Source: Lacibacter cauensis (GTDB lineage: Bacteria; Bacteroidota; Bacteroidia; Chitinophagales; Chitinophagaceae). Taken from it: DNA of 64,000 nt. Shown here one piece after another: positions 16,333-24,883 of the stretch. The notes beneath the pieces were generated by a model. That model ran no database searches and was not told where the DNA came from. It was given only the letters and a program-made list of their open reading frames with translations. Every line of letters begins with the position of its first letter. Positions within the stretch are counted from its first letter, which is position 1. Made by a program: the position numbers and the translations under genes. Where the stretch lies: contig NZ_VLLE01000002.1 of NCBI RefSeq assembly GCF_007830055.1, positions 197,953 through 261,952 on the forward strand, given 5' to 3'.

Positions 16333-18723
16333 CTAATTCACGTTGATGTTGAGTTCTGTTTTACCATTCAGTAAGGAACGGTATTTCTCCAACACCTCTG
16401 TTGGTTGTACCATACCATTAATGGTTAATACGTCTTCCTTCAGTTCAATAGAGAAAGCTTTTGCATCAACCAGTCCATCCGCAACAATTGCAGCAACGAA
16501 TGGATTTTCAAATTTTACATCTGCTTCTGCAGTTGTTTTCTGTTCCATCTTCACTTCAATCTTCTGCTCATGTTTTGCATGACCACCTGTACCATACATC
16601 TGTGCAAGGGTAGGAGCAATTACCAATGAAACAATTGACATCAACTTGATGAGGATATTCATTGACGGACCGGAAGTATCTTTAAACGGATCGCCCACGG
16701 TATCACCTGTTACAGAGGCTTTGTGTGGTTCGGATTTTTTATAGAACACTTCACCGTTAATTTCAACACCTTTCTCAAATGATTTCTTGGCATTATCCCA
16801 AGCACCACCGGCATTGTTCTGGAACATACCCATCAGTACACCACTTACGGTAGCACCCGCCAGGAAACCACCCAAGGCTTCGGGCCCCATGGTGAAACCA
16901 ATGATCAATGGAGCGGCAATCGTAATAGCACCCGGCAATAACATTTTTTTGATGGATGCTTCGGTAGAAATTGCCACACACTTATCGTATTCAGGCTTGC
17001 CTGTACCTTCCATAATACCTGGAATGGTACGGAACTGGCGACGCACTTCTTCCACCATACTCATCGCTGCTTCACCTACTGCACGAATGGCGAGTGAAGA
17101 GAAGATGAACGGAATCATTGCACCTACAAATAAACAAGCCAGTACATCGGCTTTATAAATATCAATACCGCTGATGCCAGCCACACCCACAAACGCAGCA
17201 AACAAAGCCAACGCTGTTAATGCAGCAGAAGCAATGGCGAAACCTTTACCGGTTGCAGCAGTTGTGTTACCAACCGCATCTAATACGTCTGTCTTTTCAC
17301 GTACATCTTTTGGTAATTCGCTCATTTCGGCAATACCACCGGCATTATCAGCAATCGGTCCGAATGCATCAATTGCCAATTGCATCGCTGTAGTGGCCAT
17401 CATACCTGCAGCCGCAATGGCCACACCATATAAACCGGCACACAAGAACGAACCATAAATACCAGCTGCCAATACCAGGATAGGGAGGAAGGTTGATTCC
17501 ATACCGATTGCCAGACCACCAATTACGTTGGTAGCATGGCCGGTAGAAGACTGGCGAATGATGCTCAATACCGGACGTTTACCCATTGCTGTGTAATACT
17601 CGGTGATGATGCTCATTAATGCACCCACCACTAAACCCACAGCGATAGCGCCGAGTACACCCCATTTGGTAATAAGGTATTCTTCCGAAGTACCAGGACG
17701 GAAAGTCATAGTTTCCGGAAGAATAAAATATACAAGACCAATACAGGAAATCGCTGTAAGAACAATTGAGCCCCAGTTACCCATGTTCAATGCTTTCTGA
17801 ACATTATCGGTACTGATACCTGCGTTGTCGCTGATCTTTACGAACCAAGTTCCAATAATTGAAAAGAGAATTCCTAATCCTGCAATAACCATTGGTAAAA
17901 GAATAGGAGCCATGCCACCAAAATCATCAATTGATTTTGTTTGCTGTCCCAACACCATTGTTGCCAACACGGTTGCCACATACGAACCGAACAAATCGGC
18001 ACCCATACCAGCCACATCACCTACGTTATCACCTACGTTATCTGCAATAGTTGCAGGGTTACGAGGATCATCTTCTGGAATACCCGCTTCAACTTTACCC
18101 ACTAAATCAGCACCTACGTCGGCAGCTTTTGTATAAATACCACCACCTACACGGGCAAACAAGGCGATTGATTCTGCACCCAGTGAAAAACCGGTGAGCA
18201 CTTCAATTGTCTTGAGCATTTCTGCACCATTTACATCAGCACCTGCAGGAACAAAGATGGCTTTGAGAATAATAAATAAGGCACCCAGACCAAGTACCGC
18301 CAAACCGGCAACACCCAAGCCCATTACCGCACCGCCTGTGAACGAAACATTCAGGGCTTTGCTAAGGCTTGAACGGGCAGCCTGTGCAGTACGTACGTTA
18401 CTTTTTGTAGCGATGCGCATACCAATATAACCGGCAGTAGCACTAAACACGGCACCAATTACAAAGGCAATGGCAATACTCCAGTGGCTGTTCGGGTTAG
18501 CCATTGCCATTACACCTAAAAGGATGGCAACAATTACCACAAAGTAGCCCAGTATTTTCCATTCGGCTTTCAAGAAAGCCATAGCACCGGTTGCAATGTA
18601 ATCGCTGATTTCTTTCATGCGGTCGCTGCCGGCATCCTGTTTCGATACCCAGTTAAATTTCACGAACGTGTACAGCAATCCAATAACTGCCATAGCGGGA
18701 ACGAGATAAATCAAATTCTCCAT
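16333..18723 (-). CDS. hppA: Membrane-bound ion-translocating pyrophosphatase
   Basis: Couples PPi hydrolysis to H+ and/or Na+ transport across the inner membrane. 796 residues, about 16 helices. The substrate-site motif [22 protein letters not shown] and [11 protein letters not shown] are intact, as is a second acidic cluster DNAGGIAEM. The [11 protein letters not shown] segment has Ala where K+-independent enzymes have Lys, so this belongs to the K+-dependent group, which contains the Na+ pumps; pumped ion not decided from sequence. After the last helix it has about 85 extra residues: a Lys/Glu-rich linker and a small domain ending [12 protein letters not shown], not part of the standard fold. 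It is monocistronic. Confidence 0.96.
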   Translation of the reverse strand: MENLIYLVPAMAVIGLLYTFVKFNWVSKQDAGSDRMKEISDYIATGAMAFLKAEWKILGYFVVIVAILLGVMAMANPNSHWSIAIAFVIGAVFSATAGYIGMRIATKSNVRTAQAARSSLSKALNVSFTGGAVMGLGVAGLAVLGLGALFIILKAIFVPAGADVNGAEMLKTIEVLTGFSLGAESIALFARVGGGIYTKAADVGADLVGKVEAGIPEDDPRNPATIADNVGDNVGDVAGMGADLFGSYVATVLATMVLGQQTKSIDDFGGMAPILLPMVIAGLGILFSIIGTWFVKISDNAGISTDNVQKALNMGNWGSIVLTAISCIGLVYFILPETMTFRPGTSEEYLITKWGVLGAIAVGLVVGALMSIITEYYTAMGKRPVLSIIRQSSTGHATNVIGGLAIGMESTFLPILVLAAGIYGSFLCAGLYGVAIAAAGMMATTAMQLAIDAFGPIADNAGGIAEMSELPKDVREKTDVLDAVGNTTAATGKGFAIASAALTALALFAAFVGVAGISGIDIYKADVLACLFVGAMIPFIFSSLAIRAVGEAAMSMVEEVRRQFRTIPGIMEGTGKPEYDKCVAISTEASIKKMLLPGAITIAAPLIIGFTMGPEALGGFLAGATVSGVLMGMFQNNAGGAWDNAKKSFEKGVEINGEVFYKKSEPHKASVTGDTVGDPFKDTSGPSMNILIKLMSIVSLVIAPTLAQMYGTGGHAKHEQKIEVKMEQKTTAEADVKFENPFVAAIVADGLVDAKAFSIELKEDVLTINGMVQPTEVLEKYRSLLNGKTELNINVN

Positions 18724-18790
18724 AAACGAAAAATAGTGTTAGTTGATTGAATGAACTCCGGCAACGTTGCCGAAAATAGTTCAAGGGCGG

Positions 18791-18798
18791 CAAAGATA
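18791..18798 (-). promoter_or_regulatory. -7 promoter box of hppA
   Basis: TATCTTTG followed by CCGCC on the minus strand, the same extended sequence as at the ABC-F, tRNA and rnk-like genes. It is 68 nt upstream of the ATG. No good -33 box is visible. Confidence 0.65.
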
Positions 18799-18853
18799 GG
18801 GGAATGAGGCTAAAAATGAGACGGTTGCGGAGCAGTGGGGAAAACGGGATTTA

Positions 18854-18937
18854 GTCGTGAGTGGTGAGTGAAGAGTTAAGGGTTATGTGTTGCCGGTTGC
18901 AGGTTGCCGGTTGCTGGTTATGGGGTATGGGTGGAGC
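18854..18937 (+). repeat. Heptad-periodic repeat, 12 units (GTnnnnG type)
   Basis: Twelve consecutive 7-nt units, with no slip, each beginning GT or GG: for example GTCGTGA, GTGGTGA, then GTTGCCG, GTTGCAG, GTTGCCG, GTTGCTG. Units diverge gradually along the array. No coding capacity. Confidence 0.8.
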
Positions 18938-19180
18938 TGCGTATAGTGTTTTAGTTAAGGGCTACGGCAAGTAAGCGCTTTTACTACGCTTTATCTATGC
19001 TTTATCCTGCCTTTATGGTGGCTTTAGCAGCGAAGGATGGACGGAGGTGACTAATCCTAAGTTAATTGTACTGGTCATAAAATAAATGATGTTCCTTTAC
19101 CATAAACCTTCTCCTTGTCCCTTCCGCTTTTTCCTGCATCTTTAAAGTAAAATCAAAACAGCCATCGTCTTGTTTATCAA

Positions 19181-19747
19181 ATGAAGGATGGCATGGAGGC
19201 AATGGCCCGTCAACAAACAATCATATCGGCAGTAAAGGATTACGGCCGGCAACTTTTTGGTTTTATACGCAGCCGTGTAAATACCAACGAAGATGCCGAA
19301 GACATTCTGCAGGATGTATGGTACCAGTTCAGCAATTTCTCGGGGGTAGACTCGGTAGAAAATGTAGGCGGCTGGCTGTACCGTGTGGCCCGTAACCGCA
19401 TTATTGACAAAGCACGCAAAAAGAAAGAAGCCCACCTCGAAGACTATACCTACGAAGACGAAGAGGGTGTCAGCTTTTTTACTTCGTTGATGCGCAGCAA
19501 CGAAACCGATGCGGAAACACAAACCATGCAGCGGGTGATCTGGGACGAATTAATGGCTGCCTTACAGGAACTCCCCGAAAAGCAACGCAATGTGTTTGTG
19601 TGGAATGAGCTGGAAGAAATGACGCTGCAGGAAATTGCCGACCGTGAAAACGAAAACATCAAAACCATCATCTCCCGCAAGCGTTATGCTGTATTGCATT
19701 TACGGGAGCGATTGGAAACATTGTACAACGATCTTACAAACAATTAA
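19181..19747 (+). CDS. ECF-type RNA polymerase sigma factor
   Basis: 188 residues. Region 2 (about 25-90) shows NEDAEDILQDVWYQF and the -10-reading segment GWLYRVARNRIIDKARKKK; region 4 (about 125-180) has LQELPEKQRNVFVWNELEEMTLQEIADREN, a normal helix-turn-helix. A central acidic linker joins them. Start: ATG at 19181; a second ATG 21 nt on is possible. The following small membrane protein, 14 nt downstream, may be its regulator, but no zinc anti-sigma motif is present. Confidence 0.93.
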   Translation: MKDGMEAMARQQTIISAVKDYGRQLFGFIRSRVNTNEDAEDILQDVWYQFSNFSGVDSVENVGGWLYRVARNRIIDKARKKKEAHLEDYTYEDEEGVSFFTSLMRSNETDAETQTMQRVIWDELMAALQELPEKQRNVFVWNELEEMTLQEIADRENENIKTIISRKRYAVLHLRERLETLYNDLTNN

Positions 19748-19761
19748 ACTTTTTAAAGACA

Positions 19762-20115
19762 ATGCGGAACAGGAATAAAAAATGGATGGCGTTTATACCC
19801 TTGCTGATTGTGGCAGGTGTGGCACTCTTTGGCTGGCTGGTAATGTATTTATGGAATGTGGCATTGGTGCCGGCGGTGAACGGTGTTAATACAATCGGCT
19901 TCTGGCAGGCACTGGGTATTCTGTTGCTGAGTAAAATTTTGTTCAGCAGTTTTTCGGGCAAAAAGCACAAAGGCGATCATGCGTGGAAAAAGAAATGGGA
20001 TACGATGAGTGATGAAGAGCGCAGGCGTTTTCGCCAGGAGTGGTGGAAGCGTTGCGGAAAAATGCCCGAGCCTCCTGCAACACAACAGCAGGATAAAGAT
20101 GAAGCATCACTTTAA
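19762..20115 (+). CDS. Small two-helix membrane protein, putative sigma-operon partner
   Basis: 117 residues with two predicted membrane helices (about 9-32 and 44-60) and a highly charged cytoplasmic-type tail (KKHKGDHAWKKKWDTMSDEERRRFRQEWWKR). No family recognised. It follows the sigma factor by 14 nt and shares its terminator, so it is the best candidate for a membrane partner or anti-sigma, by context only. Confidence 0.82.
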   Translation: MRNRNKKWMAFIPLLIVAGVALFGWLVMYLWNVALVPAVNGVNTIGFWQALGILLLSKILFSSFSGKKHKGDHAWKKKWDTMSDEERRRFRQEWWKRCGKMPEPPATQQQDKDEASL

Positions 20116-20117
20116 AC

Positions 20118-20146
20118 AAAAGACCGGCCAACGCCGGTCTTTTTAT
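20118..20146 (+). terminator. Intrinsic terminator of the sigma factor operon
   Basis: Stem AGACCGGC (20121-20128) with 20133-20140, CAAC loop, and T run; immediately after the stop. Confidence 0.9.
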
Positions 20147-20230
20147 TGTGAGTTGCATGAATAAAGTAAAACAGCTGTGTGCATCGTCATTCTACCTGTT
20201 ATCATTTTTATTCATTTAAAACAAACAACG

Positions 20231-20626
20231 ATGTATCAAACACATCACGCCGCAAAAGGCGATTACTACGGAAGCAGCAAACGGCACCTGCTTTACCGCT
20301 CCATGCAACGGGCCGCAGTAAACATTTACAAAACAGCAACCAGTTATGAAATGCTGGTGTTTGCACCGGGCCGCATCAAGGAACATTTTTCGGTGAGTGT
20401 AAAAGGAAATGAGTTAACAATTTCTTATACGCCACCCGAAGGTTTTCCAAAGTTCAACTGGGTATTGCGTGAGTACAGCCGTGGTGGTTTTGTACGCAGC
20501 TTTACGTTAGATGAAACCATTGATGCTGCTGCCATTACTGCAAAGTACGAAGAGGGGGTGCTGCAGGTGAGTTTGCCTGTAATAGCAGGTGCAACCAACA
20601 AAGAACAGGAAATTAAGATTAGTTAG
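20231..20626 (+). CDS. Hsp20/alpha-crystallin-like small heat shock protein
   Basis: 131 residues. An alpha-crystallin-type beta-sandwich is visible: YEMLVFAPGRIKEHFSVSVKGNELTISY, then GGFVRSFTLDETIDAAAITAKYEEGVLQVSLP, the A-x-x-x-x-G-V-L signature near the end of the domain. The C-terminal IxI-like anchor is EIKIS. It acts as an ATP-independent holdase for unfolding proteins. I start at the ATG at 20231 (MYQTHHAAK); a longer frame from 20177 adds a hydrophobic stretch not in the family. Confidence 0.88.
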   Translation: MYQTHHAAKGDYYGSSKRHLLYRSMQRAAVNIYKTATSYEMLVFAPGRIKEHFSVSVKGNELTISYTPPEGFPKFNWVLREYSRGGFVRSFTLDETIDAAAITAKYEEGVLQVSLPVIAGATNKEQEIKIS

Positions 20627-20676
20627 GTTGGTTTTACTGTAAACGCCTGTTATCGAACAGGTGTTCTTACGTTCAA

Positions 20677-20708
20677 AGGCAGTTCCGTTTTTACGGGGCT
20701 GTCTTTTT
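20677..20708 (+). terminator. Intrinsic terminator of the hsp20 gene
   Basis: 12-bp stem with G-U pairs (20677-20688 with 20693-20704), TTTT loop and a T run that ends at the stop codon of the convergent nucleotidyltransferase gene. Confidence 0.7.
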
Positions 20709-21324
20709 ATTTACAATGTTCGGTTATGTAGTGCTTTATATTTTCCCAACTTGTATCGTAAGGAGGTAAAAGTTCAGCATCAGCATCTTCGTCTGCATCG
20801 GTGAAATAATGAATACTGCGCCATAGATAATAAAACTGGTCTGTACCATATTTCTGTTCGAACCACTGTAAAAGTTGTTGCCAGCCATAAAGTCTGGTAA
20901 GCACATATACGTCAACAAAATCTTTCTTTTTTCCTCTGCCGCAGATTGTATGCATTTTCATAGCAGCGATGTCTGCTATACTAAACAGTCGGACGCCATC
21001 CGTTTCTGTAAAGGGAGCAATTAGCTTTGCAGGTTCTGTTACAAAATCGCATTTGATTTCGTTGAGGTAACAAAACAGCATTCGCTTTGTACTGTTTACA
21101 AACGTAAACCTGTTATTGTATTCTGCAGAAAGTAATAACTCTATATCCCTTGTATGAAAAGGTTGTGTAGTAAAAAGATCAAGATCAATGGATTTACGAT
21201 GTCCAATCTGTAATGCAAGTGAAGTTCCACCGGCTAATGCAAACTGTTCATTTATCTCCCGAAGGGTAAACAGTTCTTTCAGAAGACGGAACGTTTCGGG
21301 ATCAATTGTAGAAAGATGAAGCAT
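20707..21324 (-). CDS. AbiEii/AbiGii-type nucleotidyltransferase (putative toxin)
   Basis: 205 residues from the ATG of MLHLSTIDPE. The nucleotidyltransferase motif is AGGTSLALQIGHRKSIDLDLF: GG-x-S at 32-35 and the metal pair D47-x-D49. The later KKKDFVDVY is the conserved Lys-Asp segment of the AbiEii group. In the AbiE system the toxin transfers nucleotides to tRNA, blocking translation and giving phage abortive infection; this family role is not proven for this protein. Its start overlaps the upstream partner gene by 23 nt, a translational-coupling arrangement typical of toxin-antitoxin pairs. Confidence 0.87.
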   Translation of the reverse strand: MLHLSTIDPETFRLLKELFTLREINEQFALAGGTSLALQIGHRKSIDLDLFTTQPFHTRDIELLLSAEYNNRFTFVNSTKRMLFCYLNEIKCDFVTEPAKLIAPFTETDGVRLFSIADIAAMKMHTICGRGKKKDFVDVYVLTRLYGWQQLLQWFEQKYGTDQFYYLWRSIHYFTDADEDADAELLPPYDTSWENIKHYITEHCK

Positions 21325-21625
21325 GCATTTCCTGTTTAGGAATATTGAAATAATTGCTGCAGAAATTGATGGTTTTCGGATCAAGTTCCTTGCTTTTCAG
21401 CAATGCTTCTTTTATTTCAGTGGTGGTATAGATTTGAAGGAGCATGTAAAAGTCTTCCAAAAAACCACGTGTGAGTACCCTTTCAATAATGTACCGCTGA
21501 TTTTTTTTCAGATCAATTTTTTCAACAGCCGTATCCCAAAACAGTTTTTGGCTGAAAGGAAATTCGCCCGATCTTATTTTTTTATCCAGCGCTTTTGTAT
21601 CAATAAAATTGAAGTAGGAACTCAT
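21302..21625 (-). CDS. Putative antitoxin partner (DUF6922-like)
   Basis: 107 residues, SSYFNFIDTKALDKKIRSGEFPFSQKLFWDTAVEKIDLKKNQRYIIERVLTRG in outline: small, helical, no signal peptide. It resembles short proteins found upstream of AbiEii-type nucleotidyltransferases in Bacteroidota (DUF6922 as I recall, not certain). The IERVLTRGFLEDFYMLL part suggests a promoter-like DNA-binding or partner surface but no clear helix-turn-helix is seen. Overlaps the toxin gene by 23 nt. Confidence 0.75.
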   Translation of the reverse strand: MSSYFNFIDTKALDKKIRSGEFPFSQKLFWDTAVEKIDLKKNQRYIIERVLTRGFLEDFYMLLQIYTTTEIKEALLKSKELDPKTINFCSNYFNIPKQEMHASSFYN

Positions 21626-21649
21626 CTCTTCAAAAATAACAAAAGATGT

Positions 21650-22753
21650 TTAAAACGCTTCGCCAAACTGCACATAAAAACCCTGGTTGCCTTTGCCGCT
21701 TCCTACACCATAATCTAAACGGATATGCAGTTTCTCGTTTTTGTTTACAGCAAAACGTAGTCCGCCGCCATACGAATATTTCAAGCGCTGCAACGATACG
21801 GTACTGAATCTTCCTGCCACATCACCTGTGCCTGCAAAACCAACTACGCTGAAACGTTTGTACACCGGTACACGGTACTCTGCTTGTAAGCTGAATAAAT
21901 GATCATCACGATAACGACCGCTGAAATAACCACGCATACGATCTGCTCCACCCAAGGATGCAATACTGCGGATGGGCACATCGGCACCTGTATTGAAAAA
22001 GCCATAGCCCTGCAATGCAAGTATTTGCTGCCGGTAAATACGTTTGTATAAACGCAGATCGGTAATGATGTTGGTGTAGCGGTGATTGGATAAGAGGAGC
22101 GAAGTGTAATGCGTAGCCTGTACCGAAATTAAATGTCCACGGTTGGGCCAGAAGGTATTGTTGCGTTTGTCCCACGATAAGCTTACACCTAAGCCCGATA
22201 CCTGGTAAGGTTTGCGGCCTGCTACATTCTGCTGATCGAACAAGCCGCCGCTTTTTACATTGATGTCGATGACCCGTTGAAAATCGTAAATAACACCGGC
22301 AAATATTTTTTGCGCCAATAAACGTTCGCCATGCAGGTGTACATAAAACTGGCGGAAATCGTATGCTTCTTCCTTGGCATCGCTTGTTTGATTACCCATG
22401 CCCCAGAAACGATCGGGAAAAGAGCTGAAGGAAAAATGACTGTTGAGAATGTATTTTTCACCCGGAAAAAACACCGGTCCATTAATGGTAAATAAAAACT
22501 GTTTGCGTAACGAGTAACTGCCCAAAAAACGAATAGAAGAAGTGCGTGTAGTAGAATCTTTTTTGCGTGTGGTATAAAATGTATACGTACCACCGGCACC
22601 AAACGACCAGTCGGTTTCAATCGATCGGGAAATAACAGGTACCGCCAGTAAATGACTTTTGTTTTTTGTTGAATCGTTTTGTTGCTGTGCAAAAAGCACT
22701 GCAGGCAGCATTGCAAACATCAACCCCGTACCAAGCAAAAGAATACGCAGCAT
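21650..22753 (-). CDS. BamA/TamA (Omp85) family outer-membrane protein
   Basis: 367 residues: signal peptide MLRILLLGTGLMFAMLPAVLFA, then only a barrel domain of the surface-antigen type with no POTRA repeats, so shorter than BamA or TamA. Family marks: VSLSWDKRNNTFWPNRGH, SLGGADRMRGYFSGRYRD and a C-terminal aromatic residue (FGEAF). Barrel-only members may be membrane pores or lipid-handling proteins; role here unknown. Its ATG directly abuts the nnr stop, so the two are probably co-transcribed. Confidence 0.88.
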   Translation of the reverse strand: MLRILLLGTGLMFAMLPAVLFAQQQNDSTKNKSHLLAVPVISRSIETDWSFGAGGTYTFYTTRKKDSTTRTSSIRFLGSYSLRKQFLFTINGPVFFPGEKYILNSHFSFSSFPDRFWGMGNQTSDAKEEAYDFRQFYVHLHGERLLAQKIFAGVIYDFQRVIDINVKSGGLFDQQNVAGRKPYQVSGLGVSLSWDKRNNTFWPNRGHLISVQATHYTSLLLSNHRYTNIITDLRLYKRIYRQQILALQGYGFFNTGADVPIRSIASLGGADRMRGYFSGRYRDDHLFSLQAEYRVPVYKRFSVVGFAGTGDVAGRFSTVSLQRLKYSYGGGLRFAVNKNEKLHIRLDYGVGSGKGNQGFYVQFGEAF

Positions 22754-24268
22754 TTACCTGTTGGTTAATGAAAGTTGAAGAAATGCTTTTCCCAAATAGC
22801 GTGTAAGATCGCCTGCTGTCATGGCTTCCTGCGAAAGCTCGGCTGCAGCAAAATCGCCTGCCAATCCGTGGAGATAAACGCCTAAAATTGCGGCCTCCGT
22901 TGTGTTATAACCTTGCGCCAGTAAACCGGTTAAGATGCCTGTTAACACATCGCCACTTCCTGCAGTGGCCATGCCTGCGTTACCGGTGCTGTTGAACCAT
23001 GCAGTACCATCGGGGCAGGCAATAAATGTATGATGACCTTTTACTACAATCACACAATTCAGTTCCGTTGCTTTTTCTTGTGCCTTTTCAATGCGTTCAA
23101 AATCGTTGGCTGTTTTCCCAAAGAGCCGTTCAAATTCTTTTGGATGTGGTGTTAAAATACAGTCGGTATGTAGCAAAGCCGACAGCTCTTTTTTGATCGA
23201 TAATAAATTCAATGCATCTGCATCAAGCACCATTGGCTGATGCGCCTGTTGCAACAGCAGCATCAAAGCATTTGCCGTTTCTTCGTGTAAATCAATGCCG
23301 GGGCCAATGCCAATAGCTGCATAACGCAACAGATCAGCAGGAGTATTGCTTAAATACTTTTCGTTGGCATCTGTTTCAACCATTGCTTCGGGTACTGCTG
23401 TTTGTAAAGGAATGATTCCACAAGTTGGCGTATGCATGGTTAATAAACCAACACCACTTCGTAAACAGGCTTTTGCACTTAGTATAGCTGCACCTGTTTT
23501 GCCATACGAACCTGCTAACAGTAAGGCATGACCGAAATTGCCTTTGTGTGCAGCGGCTTTTCTTTTTTTATAGATCGATCGGATGATGGCTGCATCCATC
23601 AACTGCTGTGCAGCGAGTGTTGTTTCGTAATAGGCCGGATGCAGTCCAATAGCAAGCAGATGGACATTCCCGCAGTACTCTGCATTTTCAGCTACAAGCA
23701 AACATTGTTTGTATACTTCAAAGCTCAGGGTATGATCAGCCCGCATGCACACTGCCTCTTTACAGCTTTTATCGGTAAACATACCGGTGGGCAGATCAAT
23801 GGCGATAACCGTAGCAGGAGAGTTACTGATGTGTTGAACCAGGTCTGCAAGCAATCCTTCGAGCGGACGATCCAGGCCTGTGCCCAGCAGTGCATCAATC
23901 ACTACATCGTTTTGCTGCAGTGTTGGAAACGCATCTGTTGATTGGAGGAAATGAATATCGGTGGTATGATTATGCAGCAACTCAAGATTGCGTTGAAAAT
24001 CGTTGCTGCCCTTTTTGCCCGTTTCAAAAATATATACGGTAACAGGAACAGCCTGTATTAACAGCAAACGTGCGATGGCTAAACCATCGCCACCATTGTT
24101 TCCTTTACCACAAAAAATATGAATGTGCTGTTGTGTAAAACGTTGTTCCAGTAACCAATTGGTGCAGGCCGTTGCTGCACGCTCCATCAGTTGCAGTGAA
24201 GTGATGGGTTCGTTTGCAATCGTGTAAGCATCCCAGTTACGTATCTGTCCGGCAGTAAAAATTTTCAT
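22754..24268 (-). CDS. nnr: Bifunctional NAD(P)H-hydrate epimerase/dehydratase
   Basis: Repairs damaged NADHX/NADPHX: the N-terminal YjeF_N half (about 1-210) epimerises, and the C-terminal ribokinase-like half (about 220-500) dehydrates in an ADP-dependent reaction. Motifs: CGKGNNGGDGLAIARLL in the N half, and in the C half VLDADALN, TPHPKEFERLFG and AGSGDVLTGILTGLLAQG. 504 residues when begun at MKIFTAGQIRNWD, the conserved start; an upstream in-frame extension crosses a terminator. Confidence 0.95.
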   Translation of the reverse strand: MKIFTAGQIRNWDAYTIANEPITSLQLMERAATACTNWLLEQRFTQQHIHIFCGKGNNGGDGLAIARLLLIQAVPVTVYIFETGKKGSNDFQRNLELLHNHTTDIHFLQSTDAFPTLQQNDVVIDALLGTGLDRPLEGLLADLVQHISNSPATVIAIDLPTGMFTDKSCKEAVCMRADHTLSFEVYKQCLLVAENAEYCGNVHLLAIGLHPAYYETTLAAQQLMDAAIIRSIYKKRKAAAHKGNFGHALLLAGSYGKTGAAILSAKACLRSGVGLLTMHTPTCGIIPLQTAVPEAMVETDANEKYLSNTPADLLRYAAIGIGPGIDLHEETANALMLLLQQAHQPMVLDADALNLLSIKKELSALLHTDCILTPHPKEFERLFGKTANDFERIEKAQEKATELNCVIVVKGHHTFIACPDGTAWFNSTGNAGMATAGSGDVLTGILTGLLAQGYNTTEAAILGVYLHGLAGDFAAAELSQEAMTAGDLTRYLGKAFLQLSLTNR

Positions 24269-24325
24269 CGTTCGCTTGTTGTGCGATAATCTGTTGTATA
24301 AAGGTACTGTTACTAATCTGTAAAT

Positions 24326-24351
24326 AAAAAAGGTCTGACAACTGTCAGACC
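24326..24351 (-). terminator. Intrinsic terminator of the barrel-protein gene
   Basis: 9-bp perfect stem (24332-24340 with 24343-24351), followed on the minus strand by six T; 24 nt after the stop of the small barrel-protein gene and upstream of nnr. Confidence 0.85.
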
Positions 24352-24375
24352 CTTTCAAGAGACCAAGAGAACAAA

Positions 24376-24837
24376 TTATTTTTTTGATGGGAATGCAAAG
24401 CGTACAGATACAGCAACCGTTGATGCACGGAAACGAACTGCTTCAATAAAATTCAACTCCGGCTTCCAGTCAATGGAAAGATTAACAGGTACACCTGTAA
24501 ATTGATAGTCTACACCTGCAATGCCGGCTATACCGAAATTGTCGAAACCGCTGAAGCCAACATAAGCGCCACCGCCATAGAACCATTGCAGATTGGGAAC
24601 TGCACTGATGGGTTTAAACACTTCATAAAGGGCACCTATTGCAATGTTTTCACGCAGATTCAATATACCTTCCACCGCTTTGTTTTCGTTGAAATGGTAA
24701 CGATAGGTAAAGCCGGTTGCAACAACCTGGTCGTAACTGCCAAGGCGTACACCTGCCTGGTGCTTTACCTGAGCATTGGCTGCAAAGCCTGTAATTACTA
24801 AAACAAGAATGAGCGGTAGCGAACGTTTGGGCATCAT
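24376..24837 (-). CDS. Small outer-membrane beta-barrel protein
   Basis: About 153 residues from the ATG of MMPKRSLPLILVLV, which begins a signal peptide ending ANA. The rest is a run of alternating strands: HQAGVRLGSYDQVVATGFTYRYHF, WFYGGGAYVGFSG, and the terminal FRASTVAVSVRFAFPSKK, as in small 8-stranded barrels. No function can be assigned. A TTG start 21 nt upstream is less likely. Confidence 0.75.
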   Translation of the reverse strand: MMPKRSLPLILVLVITGFAANAQVKHQAGVRLGSYDQVVATGFTYRYHFNENKAVEGILNLRENIAIGALYEVFKPISAVPNLQWFYGGGAYVGFSGFDNFGIAGIAGVDYQFTGVPVNLSIDWKPELNFIEAVRFRASTVAVSVRFAFPSKK

Positions 24838-24883
24838 AGTTTTTAAGATTGATTTCAATCATCCTAAAATGATGCCAGCGTTG

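Larger units (their letters stand above)
18724..19180. other. 457-base intergenic region without a gene
   Basis: Holds the hppA promoter, a 12-unit heptad array (18854-18937), and a region near 18976-19024 where GCTTTA-like words recur about every 11 nt. No credible ORF or RNA gene. A promoter for the sigma factor must lie near 19100-19180 but no clear box is seen. Confidence 0.6.

Noticed and set aside
18854-18937. CRISPR array
   Set aside because: Units are 7 nt, with no spacers and no cas genes.
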